From Blastococcus mobilis (GTDB lineage Bacteria; Actinomycetota; Actinomycetes; Mycobacteriales; Geodermatophilaceae), in the NCBI RefSeq assembly GCF_900188025.1, contig NZ_FZNO01000014.1:1-64000 (forward strand): 64,000 nucleotides of DNA, read 5' to 3'. Positions 34,696-42,677 of the stretch are shown one piece after another. The notes below the pieces were generated by a model. That model searched no databases. It was not told the DNA's origin and worked only from the letters and a program-made list of their open reading frames with translations. The position numbers were made by a program, and so were the translations under genes. The first letter of the stretch is position 1. Each line of letters starts with the position of its first letter.

Positions 34696-35625
34696 GTGGT
34701 CCTGCAGAAGGCCCTCCTGGCCGCATCCCGCCGACCCGGGTTGCGCCGGGCGGTCACGGGCAACCCCGCGACCCGCCGGGTGGTCGACCGGTTCGTCGCG
34801 GGGGAGACCCTGGACGAGGCGCTGGCCGTCGTCCGGACGCTGGACGCCGACGGCATCCACGTGACCCTCGACCATCTGGGCGAGGACATCACCACCCGCG
34901 CCGAGGCCGAGCACTCCCGTGACGCCTACCTGGCGGCCCTCGACGGCCTGGCGGCCCTCGGCCTGGGCGCCGGTGCCGAGGTGTCGGTGAAGCTGTCCGC
35001 CTTCGGTCAGGCGCTGCCCGACGGGCACGACCTCGCCCTCGAGCTGGTCCGCCCCGTGGCCGAGGCGGCGACCGCGATCGGTACGACCGTCACCCTGGAC
35101 ATGGAGGACCACCGCACCGTGGACTCCACGCTGGCCGCCCTCGCGGAGCTGCGCAAGGAACACCCCGGCACCGGAGCCGTGCTGCAGGCCATGCTCTTCC
35201 GCACCGAGGACGACGCCAAGGCCCTCGCGGTCACCGGCTCCCGGGTGCGGCTGGTGAAGGGCGCCTACAACGAGCCGGCGACCGTCGCGCACCAGAAGAA
35301 GAAGGACGTCGACGCCGCCTACGCCCGGTGCCTGGAGATCCTGATGGCCGGCCCGGGGTACCCGATGGTCGGTTCGCACGACCCGGCCATGGTGCAGCGG
35401 GCGCACGAGCTGGCCGCCCAGCACTCGCGGGCCGCCGACTCCTGGGAGGTGCAGATGCTCTACGGCATCCGCCCCGAGGAGCAGCGCCGGCTCGCCGCCG
35501 CCGGGACGCGCGTGCGCGCCTACGTCCCGTACGGCGTGGACTGGTACGCGTACTTCATGCGCCGGCTGGCGGAGCGCCCGGCCAACGTCGGCTTCTTCCT
35601 CCGTTCCCTCGCCACCAAGTCCTGA
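34696..35625 (+). CDS. pruB: Proline dehydrogenase
   Basis: A 309-residue FAD enzyme oxidising L-proline to pyrroline-5-carboxylate at the membrane. The TIM barrel shows SVKLSAFGQ, TLDMEDHRTVD, RLVKGAYNEP and MVGSHDPAM, with the terminal RVRAYVPYGVDWYAYFMRRL motif carrying the substrate-binding Arg residues. The monofunctional length suits actinobacteria. The GTG start has GGAGG 4 bp upstream. pruA begins 19 bp after its stop and uses its product. Confidence 0.95.
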   Translation: MVLQKALLAASRRPGLRRAVTGNPATRRVVDRFVAGETLDEALAVVRTLDADGIHVTLDHLGEDITTRAEAEHSRDAYLAALDGLAALGLGAGAEVSVKLSAFGQALPDGHDLALELVRPVAEAATAIGTTVTLDMEDHRTVDSTLAALAELRKEHPGTGAVLQAMLFRTEDDAKALAVTGSRVRLVKGAYNEPATVAHQKKKDVDAAYARCLEILMAGPGYPMVGSHDPAMVQRAHELAAQHSRAADSWEVQMLYGIRPEEQRRLAAAGTRVRAYVPYGVDWYAYFMRRLAERPANVGFFLRSLATKS

Positions 35626-35644
35626 AGCGAAAGAGGTCCCGGAA

Positions 35645-37270
35645 ATGGACGCCGTCACCCGTGTCCCGGCCCCGCGCAACGAGCCGGTCCTGACCTACGC
35701 CCCCGGCTCGGCCGAGCGCGCCGCGCTGCAGGCCCGCCTGACCGAGCTCGCCGCCGAGCCGATCGAGCTGACCAGCACGATCGGCGGCCGGCAGCGGATG
35801 GCCGCCGGCGAGAAGTTCGAGGTCGTCCAGCCGCACCGGCACGCCGCCGTCCTCGGGGCGTCGGCGCAGGCCACGCACGCCGATGCCGAGGACGCCGTCC
35901 GCTGCGCGAAGGAGGCCGCACCGGCCTGGCAGGAGCTCTCCTTCGACGACCGCGCCGCGGTGTTCCTCAAGGCCGCGGACCTGCTCGCGGGACCGTGGCG
36001 GCACACGCTCAACGCCGCGACGATGCTCGGTCAGAGCAAGACCGCCTACCAGGCCGAGATCGACGCGGCCTGCGAGCTGATCGACTTCTGGCGCTTCAAC
36101 GTGCACTTCGCCCGGCAGATCATGGCCGAGCAGCCGGAGTCCTCGCCCGGCGTGTGGAACCGGGTGGACCACCGGCCGCTCGAGGGTTTCATCTACGCGA
36201 TCACGCCGTTCAACTTCACCGCGATCGCCGGCAACCTCCCCACGGCACCGGCCCTGATGGGCAACACCGTCGTCTGGAAGCCCTCGCCCACCCAGCAGTT
36301 CGCAGCGCACTTCACCATGCGCCTGCTGGAAGCCGCCGGCCTCCCGCCCGGTGTGATCAACCTGGTGAGCGGCGACGGGATCCCGGTGTCGGAGGTTGCC
36401 CTCGCCGACCGCGACCTGGCCGGCATCCACTTCACCGGATCGACGGCGGTGTTCCAGCACCTGTGGCGGACGGTGGGGGAGAACATCGCCTCCTACCGCG
36501 GCTACCCGCGCATCGTGGGGGAGACCGGCGGCAAGGACTTCGTCGTCGCGCACGCCTCCGCCGACGTCGACGTCCTCCGGACGGCGCTCGTCCGCGGGGC
36601 GTTCGAGTTCCAGGGGCAGAAGTGCTCCGCGGCCTCGCGCGCCTACGTCCCGCGCAGCGTCTGGTCCCGGCTGCGCGACGACCTGGTGGCCACGACCGAG
36701 TCGCTGTCGATGGGCGACGTCACCGATTTCTCGAACTTCATGGGCGCGGTGATCGACCGCAAGTCCTTCTCGAAGCTGTCCGGCGTCCTGGACCGGGCGA
36801 AGGACGACGACGCGCTGACCGTCGTCGTCGGCGGGACGGCCGACGACAGCGAGGGGTTCTTCGTCCGGCCCACGATCATCGAGGGCACCGACCCCGGCCA
36901 CGAGGTCTTCACCACCGAGTACTTCGGGCCCATCCTCGCGGTGCACGTCTACGACGACGCCGACTACGACGCGGTGCTCACCCAGATGGAGTCGGTGGCG
37001 CCCTACGCGCTGACCGGATCGATCATCGCCCAGGACCGCGCCGCGATCGCCCACGCCCAGAAGTTCCTCCGCAACGCGGCCGGCAACTTCTACATCAACG
37101 ACAAGCCGACCGGCGCCGTCGTCGGCCAGCAGCCCTTCGGTGGCGGGCGTGCCTCCGGGACCAACGACAAGGCCGGCGCACCGCAGAACCTGCAGCGCTG
37201 GACGAGTACCCGGTCGGTCAAGGAGACGTTCGTCCCGGCGACCGACCACCGCTACCCCCACATGGCGTAA
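35645..37270 (+). CDS. pruA: L-glutamate gamma-semialdehyde (P5C) dehydrogenase
   Basis: A 541-residue aldehyde dehydrogenase converting P5C/glutamate semialdehyde to glutamate with NAD. Signatures: FNFTAIAGNLPTAPALMGN, the NAD-binding FTGSTAVF, the general base Glu in VGETGGKDF and the catalytic Cys in FQGQKCSAASRAY. NFYINDKPTGAVVGQQPFGG is specific for the P5C subgroup. It is the second gene of the proline operon and ends at a hairpin. Confidence 0.96.
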   Translation: MDAVTRVPAPRNEPVLTYAPGSAERAALQARLTELAAEPIELTSTIGGRQRMAAGEKFEVVQPHRHAAVLGASAQATHADAEDAVRCAKEAAPAWQELSFDDRAAVFLKAADLLAGPWRHTLNAATMLGQSKTAYQAEIDAACELIDFWRFNVHFARQIMAEQPESSPGVWNRVDHRPLEGFIYAITPFNFTAIAGNLPTAPALMGNTVVWKPSPTQQFAAHFTMRLLEAAGLPPGVINLVSGDGIPVSEVALADRDLAGIHFTGSTAVFQHLWRTVGENIASYRGYPRIVGETGGKDFVVAHASADVDVLRTALVRGAFEFQGQKCSAASRAYVPRSVWSRLRDDLVATTESLSMGDVTDFSNFMGAVIDRKSFSKLSGVLDRAKDDDALTVVVGGTADDSEGFFVRPTIIEGTDPGHEVFTTEYFGPILAVHVYDDADYDAVLTQMESVAPYALTGSIIAQDRAAIAHAQKFLRNAAGNFYINDKPTGAVVGQQPFGGGRASGTNDKAGAPQNLQRWTSTRSVKETFVPATDHRYPHMA

Positions 37271-37282
37271 GGACGTCGTCCT

Positions 37283-37310
37283 CCCCGCCCTTCGCAGGCT
37301 CAGGGCGGGG
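37283..37310. terminator. Hairpin terminator after pruA
   Basis: CCCCGCCCT (37283-37291) pairs with AGGGCGGGG (37302-37310), 12 bp after the pruA stop and just before the convergent DUF488 gene stop. Confidence 0.65.
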
Positions 37311-37324
37311 CCGGGACGAGGCCA

Positions 37325-37852
37325 TCAGTGGGCGGGCCAGGAGAGGGTGCCGTGCGCGCTGAGGACGGCACCCTCGGAGGGGCGGTGCGGCGTCAGGCGC
37401 CGGTCGGGCATCAGGTGGGTGACCGGCACCCCGCGGGTGAGGACGGCGACGTCGGCGATCAGTCGTCGGTGGCAACGCCACCACACGCTCTCGCTGCACA
37501 TCACCGCGACGACCCGTGTCCCGCTCTTCGCGAGCACCTCGTCGAGGGCGGCCGCGAACTCCGGCGTCCGGGTGTGGGCGGCGTAGGCGGCGAACTGCGC
37601 GACGGTCCACCAGCCGTCCTCGACCGGCTCGTCCGACGGCAACCGGCGGCGACCACCGAGTCGCTCCTCCCAGCGGTAGTCGACGCCCAGTGCCGGCAGC
37701 CACCGTTCGAGGGACTCCCGCGCCACGTCGGGGTTGTTCCGGCTGCCGGGGAAGCGACGGACGTCCACGAGCAGTTCGACACCCGCGGCGGTGAGCCGGG
37801 CGCCGAGGGCCGCGCGGTCCTGCGGGCCGTGACCCACGGTGAGCAGCGGCAT
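37325..37852 (-). CDS. DUF488 family protein
   Basis: A 175-residue cytoplasmic protein. The N-terminal TVGHGPQD, the segment LLVDVRRFPGSRNNPDV and the late VVAVMCSESVWWRCHRRLIADV (here split around Cys) define DUF488, a family with conserved Cys, Trp and His residues but unknown activity. The start ATG 37852 is the first in frame. It is divergent from the MFS gene at 37907 and convergent with pruA. Confidence 0.88.
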   Translation of the reverse strand: MPLLTVGHGPQDRAALGARLTAAGVELLVDVRRFPGSRNNPDVARESLERWLPALGVDYRWEERLGGRRRLPSDEPVEDGWWTVAQFAAYAAHTRTPEFAAALDEVLAKSGTRVVAVMCSESVWWRCHRRLIADVAVLTRGVPVTHLMPDRRLTPHRPSEGAVLSAHGTLSWPAH

Positions 37853-37906
37853 CGTTCCTGCCTACCCGGTCGCGGCCGCCCGGGCACGGGTCGTCATGCT
37901 CGGTGG

Positions 37907-39076
37907 GTGAGTGCAGGAATTCTCGACGAACGGATGTCCCTCTGGCGATCGCGGGGCATGCTGGCCCTGATCGGGGTCACCGTGCTCGGCTTCGCCAGCT
38001 ACTGCCTGACCCTGGCCTCGCTGCCGGTGTACGCGGTGGCCGGGGGAGCGGTGGAGAGCACCGCAGGCGTGGTGACCGCCGTGTTCCTCGTCGTCACGAT
38101 CGCCGTGCAGCTCATGGTCCCCGCGCTCACGGCCCGCTTCGGCGTCGGCCCGGTCCTGGTGGCCGGCCTGGTCGCGATGGGGCTGCCCTCGCCGTTCTAC
38201 GTGCTCGGCGACGGCCTCGGCTGGATCAGCGGCCTGTCGGCGGTCCGGGGCGCCGGGTTCGCCGTCCTGACCGTGCTCGGCGCCACGCTGGCCGCGCAGG
38301 TGGCCCCGCCGGAGCGGCGCGGTGAGTCGATCGGCCTCTACGGGCTGGCGATCGCCGTCCCCAATCTCATCGCCGTCCCCGCCGGCGTGGCTCTCGTGCT
38401 CGACGGCCACGTCGGCTGGCTGTCCTGGCTGGCGGCCTCGCCGATCCTGGGGGCCTTCCTGGTTCCGATGCTGGTGCGGTCGACCGCCGAGCAGCCGAGG
38501 GCGGCCGCCACGGGGACACGGCGGGCGGCGGTGCTCGCCGCGCTGGCGCCGTCCCTGGTGCTGTTCGTCGTGACGCTGGCTGGTGGCGGGCTGGTCACCT
38601 TCCTGCCCATCGAGCGACCGGACGGCGTGCTGGCCACCGTGGCCCTGCTCCTCTTCGGGCTGACCGGCGCCGTCACCCGCTGGCGCGCCGGCATGCTCGC
38701 CGACCGGCTGGGGAGCCGGCTGCTGCTGCCACTCGCCCTGGTCGTAGCCGCCCTCGGGATGGCGCTCACCGCCCTCGGGCTGTGGGCCGGGCCGGCGTGG
38801 GTGCTGGCCGGGGCGGCCGTCTTCGGGGCCGGCTACGGTGCGACGCAGAACCTGACCCTGCTGGCGGCGTTCGCCCGTGCCGGCGAGGGTGGGACGACGA
38901 CGGCCAGCGCGCTGTGGAACATCTCCTTCGACGCCGGTACGGCCATCGGGGCGCTCGCGCTCGGCTTCCTCGCCGCCGGGATCGGGCTGGACTGGACCTA
39001 CGTCGTCGTCGCGGCGCTGCTGGCGGCGGCGCTGCCGCTGGCCTCGGCGGCCGCCCGGGTCGCCGTCCGTTCCTGA
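37907..39076 (+). CDS. MFS transporter
   Basis: A 389-residue permease with about 12 membrane helices. It includes MLALIGVTVLGFASYCLTLA, a conserved VRGAGFAVLTVLGATLAAQV and PPERRGESIGLYG (motif-like loop after helix 4), and GAGYGATQNLTLLAAF near the end. It looks like a drug- or metabolite-efflux member; the substrate is unknown. GTG 37907 lies 6 bp after CATGCT, a -10-like box, while the ATG at 37934 is an alternative. The 3' end overlaps the next convergent ORF by 79 bp. Confidence 0.85.
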   Translation: MSAGILDERMSLWRSRGMLALIGVTVLGFASYCLTLASLPVYAVAGGAVESTAGVVTAVFLVVTIAVQLMVPALTARFGVGPVLVAGLVAMGLPSPFYVLGDGLGWISGLSAVRGAGFAVLTVLGATLAAQVAPPERRGESIGLYGLAIAVPNLIAVPAGVALVLDGHVGWLSWLAASPILGAFLVPMLVRSTAEQPRAAATGTRRAAVLAALAPSLVLFVVTLAGGGLVTFLPIERPDGVLATVALLLFGLTGAVTRWRAGMLADRLGSRLLLPLALVVAALGMALTALGLWAGPAWVLAGAAVFGAGYGATQNLTLLAAFARAGEGGTTTASALWNISFDAGTAIGALALGFLAAGIGLDWTYVVVAALLAAALPLASAAARVAVRS

Positions 39077-39423
39077 GCGTCGGCCTCGACACGGTCGGCG
39101 ATCGCCTGCTGCGCGCGGATGAGCAGGATCTCCTCACCCGCCCGGCGCAGCCACGTCCGCAGGCCTTCGGCATTGTTCCGGTTGGCGTCGCGCAGCAGGC
39201 CGAGCCGGAGCTGACGGGTGTTGGCCTGGGCGCGCTGGGCCGGTGGCAGCGAGCGGGATTCGCTGCGGGCGACGGCGGTCAGTCCCGCACCCAGGAACAC
39301 CAGGTCGCGCACCTCCGTGAGGTCGTCCAGCAGCTCGTCCGCGGCGGCGTCGTCGGTGTCCAGGAGCGTGAGGAACTGGTCGGCGCGGCGGGCGCCCTGG
39401 ACCAGCGGATCGGGTGAGGTCAC
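38998..39423 (-). CDS. Hypothetical helical protein
   Basis: A 141-residue protein from GTG 39423. The middle is strongly helical and charged (LLDTDDAAADELLDDLTEVR, RTWLRRAGEEILLIRAQQA), the C-terminus is Ala/Ser/Thr-rich. No family is recognised. It overlaps the end of the MFS gene by 79 bp on the other strand, which weakens confidence in the exact 3' end of one of them. Confidence 0.5.
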   Translation of the reverse strand: MTSPDPLVQGARRADQFLTLLDTDDAAADELLDDLTEVRDLVFLGAGLTAVARSESRSLPPAQRAQANTRQLRLGLLRDANRNNAEGLRTWLRRAGEEILLIRAQQAIADRVEADAQERTATRAAAEASGSAAASSAATTT

Positions 39424-39430
39424 GGCACCA

Positions 39431-39461
39431 CTGTGCCCCGGCCGGTGGGGCCGGGGCACAG
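39431..39461 (-). terminator. Hairpin terminator of the ABC exporter operon
   Basis: A perfect 13-bp stem (CTGTGCCCCGGCC at 39431-39443, complement at 39449-39461) with a 5-base loop, 12 bp past the ABC permease stop. Confidence 0.75.
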
Positions 39462-39473
39462 GCGGGGCGGGCG

Positions 39474-40307
39474 TCAGGCGTCCCGACGCCGGAACATCGA
39501 CCAGGCCACCAGGAGCAGGGCGGCCACCTCGCCGGCGAACACAGCGAACCCCACCCACGGGTCGAGCAGCTCGGGGTTGAACGACACCGGGGTCGCGACA
39601 CCGGAGCCGGCGTTGCCCGGCATCAGCTTCGCCGTCCACTCACCCCAGCCGCCCGGCAGCAGGAACGCCATGTTGCCGACGACGAAGACCAGCGCCAGCA
39701 CGATCGACAGCGCGGCCGCCGTGTGCCTGATCAGGAAGCCCACCGCGGCGGCGAACAGCCCCAGACCGGCCATGTACAGACCGCTGCCGAACATCGCCCG
39801 GAGGACGCCCTCGTCACCCAGGGCGACGCCGATGCCCTCGCGGTCGAGGAACCAGTTGCCGCCGAAGTAGCCGGCGAAGGCGGTGACGGTGCCAACCACG
39901 AACAGCGTGCCGGCGAGGACCAGCGCCTTCGCCGCGAGGACGGCGCCCCGGCGGGGCGTCGCGGCGAGCGTCGCCCGGATCATCCCGGTGCTGTACTCAC
40001 TGGTGACGACGAGCGTCCCGAGGGCGATCGCGGTGATCTGGGCGAACATCAGACCCCAGGTCACGAACGACAGCGGCGACTCGTCGGCCTCGCCGCTGGC
40101 CAGCCATCCGGCGCTGGTCGCGCACACCAGGACGGTCAGCCCGGCTCCCAGGACGAAGAGCATCGCCGTCGACCAGAACGTGGAGCGCACCGACCAGAAC
40201 TTGATCCACTCGGCGCGCAGCGTGTGGGAGAAACCCGGCCGGCGGACGCCGGGAACGTTGCGGTTCGGGTCGAGGTCGACCGTGCGGGAGATCGTGGTCA
40301 TGGTCAT
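39474..40307 (-). CDS. ABC transporter permease (ABC-2 type)
   Basis: A 277-residue membrane subunit with six hydrophobic segments (for example STAMLFVLGAGLTVLVCATS, ALVLAGTLFVVGTVTAFAGYF, ALSIVLALVFVVGNMAFLL). The conserved SEYSTGMIRATLAATPRRG segment between helices 2 and 3 is typical of actinobacterial ABC-2 exporters. Its start overlaps the ATPase stop by 4 bp (ATGA), so the pair is translated together. The cargo is unknown. Confidence 0.9.
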   Translation of the reverse strand: MTMTTISRTVDLDPNRNVPGVRRPGFSHTLRAEWIKFWSVRSTFWSTAMLFVLGAGLTVLVCATSAGWLASGEADESPLSFVTWGLMFAQITAIALGTLVVTSEYSTGMIRATLAATPRRGAVLAAKALVLAGTLFVVGTVTAFAGYFGGNWFLDREGIGVALGDEGVLRAMFGSGLYMAGLGLFAAAVGFLIRHTAAALSIVLALVFVVGNMAFLLPGGWGEWTAKLMPGNAGSGVATPVSFNPELLDPWVGFAVFAGEVAALLLVAWSMFRRRDA

Positions 40308-41236
40308 CGGGCGATCCCTGCGGGAGTGGCGGCCATGGAGTGGGCGGAGTACTCCACGCTGTCGGCGGTCAGTGTCATGAAGGCGTCCTCGAGGGAGGAC
40401 CGGACGAGCGTGAGCTCGTGGAGGAGCAGCCCGCTCTTCCCGACCAGCTCGCCGACGGCGGCGGCGTCCAGACCCTGGACGCGCAGTTCCTCCTCGTGTG
40501 GGGTGACGTCGAGGCCCTGGCGGCGCAACAGGTCGGCGACCTCGCCGAGCTGGGGGCTCTGCACCCGCACGTAGGACGCCGCGTGCTCGGCGATGAACTC
40601 CGACATCGAGCAGTCGGCCAGGATGCGGCCGCGGCCGACGACGACGAGGTGGTCGGCGGTCAGCGCCATCTCCGACATCAGGTGGCTGGAGACGAACACG
40701 GTCCGTCCCTCGGCGGCCAGCCGGCGAGCGAGGTTCCGGACCCAGCGGATGCCCTCGGGGTCCAAGCCGTTGACCGGCTCGTCGAGGACGACGACCGGCG
40801 GGTCCCCGAGGAGTGCGACGGCGATGCCGAGCCGCTGCCCCATGCCGAGGGAGAACTTGCCGACGCGCTTGCTCGCGACCGCCTCCAGCCCGACGAGACC
40901 GAGGACCTCGTCGACCCGCGACGAGGGGATCCCGTTGCTCACGGCGAGCCAGCGGAGGTGGTCGCGCGCCGAGCGGCCGGGGTGCAGGGCCCGGGACTCG
41001 AGGAGCGCTCCCACCTCCCGGAGCGGGGCGGGGGAGTCCTGGTAGCGATGGCCGTTGACGGTGACGCTGCCGGCGGTGGGCCGGTCGAGGCCGAGGATCA
41101 TCCGCATCGTCGTCGACTTGCCCGCGCCGTTGGGCCCTAGGAAGCCGGTGACCCGGCCCGGCTCGACGGTGAAGGTGATGCCGTCGACCGCGGGCTTGTC
41201 GCCGTAGATCTTGGTGAGGCTCCGGGCGACGATCAT
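40304..41236 (-). CDS. ABC transporter ATP-binding protein
   Basis: A 310-residue ATPase. Walker A GPNGAGKST, signature FSLGMGQRLG, Walker B VVVLDEPVNGLD and the H-loop SSHLMSE are all present. A C-terminal regulatory extension (about 210-310) is typical of exporter ATPases of the CcmA/DrrA group. It partners the permease at 39474. No specific substrate or resistance can be assigned. Confidence 0.92.
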   Translation of the reverse strand: MIVARSLTKIYGDKPAVDGITFTVEPGRVTGFLGPNGAGKSTTMRMILGLDRPTAGSVTVNGHRYQDSPAPLREVGALLESRALHPGRSARDHLRWLAVSNGIPSSRVDEVLGLVGLEAVASKRVGKFSLGMGQRLGIAVALLGDPPVVVLDEPVNGLDPEGIRWVRNLARRLAAEGRTVFVSSHLMSEMALTADHLVVVGRGRILADCSMSEFIAEHAASYVRVQSPQLGEVADLLRRQGLDVTPHEEELRVQGLDAAAVGELVGKSGLLLHELTLVRSSLEDAFMTLTADSVEYSAHSMAATPAGIAR

Positions 41237-41347
41237 GCGATCGACCCGCTGCCGCAGAGGGGAGAAGTCATGTCAGGAACGATGTCGGCCGGGCCGGCGC
41301 CGATACATCGGGGGAAGCCCTGAACCGACCCTGAACCGACCCCGAAA

Positions 41348-41446
41348 GGCCCCCCTGCAGGTGGCCCCGTCCGGAGGCTCACGCCGAGCTTGCGAGGCGT
41401 GAGGAGGACGGGGTCCTTCTACGAGTGGTGGGGGGCAGGGGGGTCC
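41348..41446. repeat. Dispersed element copy B with inverted ends
   Basis: A 99-bp element in the opposite orientation to copy A, bounded by GGCCCCCCTGCAGG and GCAGGGGGGTCC. Its interior CCGTCCGGAGGCTC and GAGCTTGCGAGG match copy A. It lies between the ABC ATPase gene start and the flavin monooxygenase stop, ending 4 bp before that stop. Confidence 0.75.
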
Positions 41447-41450
41447 TCTT

Positions 41451-42569
41451 TCAGGCCGTGCGGGGGAGTTCCCCGGGTTCCTTCAGCACTCGCCGCAGCT
41501 GGCGGGCGGCGGCCTGCCCTGCGCGGTTGGCCCCGATCGTGCTGGCCGAGGGGCCGTAGCCGACGAGGTGGATCCGCGGCTCACCGGCGACGTGGGTGCC
41601 GTCCATGCGGATGCCGCCCCCGGTTCCGCGCAGGTGCAGGGGCGCGAGGTGGTTCACGGCCGCCCGGAAGCCGGTCGCCCAGAGGATGACGTCGGCGGCG
41701 ATGAACCGGCCCTCGTGCCCGTCCGCGGGATCCCAGGCCACGCCGTCCTCGGTGATGCGGTCGAACATGGGCAGGCGGTCGAGCACGCCGCGGTCGAGGC
41801 CGTCGCGGATGTAGGGGGTGGAGACCAGCAGCCCCGTGACGCCGACGACGCTGCCGGGACGGCGTCCTTCCCGCACGGCCTCCTCGACCATCGCCACGGC
41901 CCGCCGCCCGGCGTCCTCGTCGAACGGTTCCTCCCGCCAGACCGGCGGCCGGCGGGTGACCCAGGTCGTGCTCGTGACGGTCGAGATCTCGACCAGCAGC
42001 TGGGTGGCCGAGGCGCCGCCGCCGACGACGACGACGTGCTGGCCTGCGAAGTCCCGCGCGGAGCGGTAGTCGACGGTGTGCAGCTGGCGGCCGCGGAAGA
42101 ACTCCTGGCCGGGGTAGCGGGGCACGAACGGGCGGGTCCAGGTGCCGGTCGCGTTGACGATCGCGCGCGCGATCCAGTCACCGGAGTCGGTCTCGACGCG
42201 GAAACGGTCGTCGTCGGTACGGCGGACGGCGCTCACGCGGACCGGACGGTGGACGGGCAGCTCGAAGCGGCGCTCGTACCGGGCGAAGTAGGCCGGGACG
42301 GCGTCGGCGGCACGCGGGTTGCCGGCGTCGGGCTCGAACGGCAGGCCGGGGAGGTCGTGCACGCGATGGGTGGTGCCGACGGTGAGCGACGGCCAGCGGT
42401 GCTGCCACGCCCCGCCGGGTGCGTCGTCGGCATCGAGGACGACGAAGTCCGATTCCGGCGCGAACCCCTGCCGGGCCAGGGCCCACGCCGTCGACAGACC
42501 GGCCTGCCCGGCGCCGATGACGACGACGTCCACGGTGCGGACGTCGGGGCTGCTGATCACGCTCGGCAC
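41451..42569 (-). CDS. Flavin-containing monooxygenase / FAD-NAD(P) oxidoreductase
   Basis: A 372-residue flavoprotein with two Rossmann motifs: VVVIGAGQAGLSTAWAL for FAD at residues 15-31 and VVVVGGGASATQLLVEI for NADPH near 180. ATGTWTRPFVPRYPG lies between them, and the later GYGPSASTIGANRAG binds FAD. The layout resembles YhiN/CzcO-like flavin monooxygenases. The substrate is unknown. The start ATG 42569 is in line with the family N-terminus. Confidence 0.88.
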   Translation of the reverse strand: MPSVISSPDVRTVDVVVIGAGQAGLSTAWALARQGFAPESDFVVLDADDAPGGAWQHRWPSLTVGTTHRVHDLPGLPFEPDAGNPRAADAVPAYFARYERRFELPVHRPVRVSAVRRTDDDRFRVETDSGDWIARAIVNATGTWTRPFVPRYPGQEFFRGRQLHTVDYRSARDFAGQHVVVVGGGASATQLLVEISTVTSTTWVTRRPPVWREEPFDEDAGRRAVAMVEEAVREGRRPGSVVGVTGLLVSTPYIRDGLDRGVLDRLPMFDRITEDGVAWDPADGHEGRFIAADVILWATGFRAAVNHLAPLHLRGTGGGIRMDGTHVAGEPRIHLVGYGPSASTIGANRAGQAAARQLRRVLKEPGELPRTA

Positions 42570-42618
42570 AACACGGGGACCCGGCCGCCCCTTCCGCCGC
42601 GCGACGTCATGATCAACA

Positions 42619-42663
42619 CACGCTGAGCGCCCTCTCCCGCACGGGAAGAGGGCGCTCAGCGTG
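42619..42663 (-). terminator. 17-bp-stem terminator after the S15 hydrolase gene
   Basis: CACGCTGAGCGCCCTCT at 42619-42635 pairs perfectly with 42647-42663 across an 11-base loop that can itself pair CCC/GGG. It lies 15 bp beyond the hydrolase stop (42678) and separates it from the downstream minus-strand monooxygenase gene. Confidence 0.85.
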
Positions 42664-42677
42664 CTCGCGTCCGCGGA

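Noticed and set aside
35555-37261. A 568-residue minus-strand ORF opposite pruA
   Set aside because: Antisense shadow; pruA has catalytic Cys, Glu and the P5C-specific segment.
40304-41236. A drug-resistance role for the ABC exporter pair
   Set aside because: The ATPase resembles DrrA-type proteins only at family level and no biosynthetic or resistance genes are nearby.
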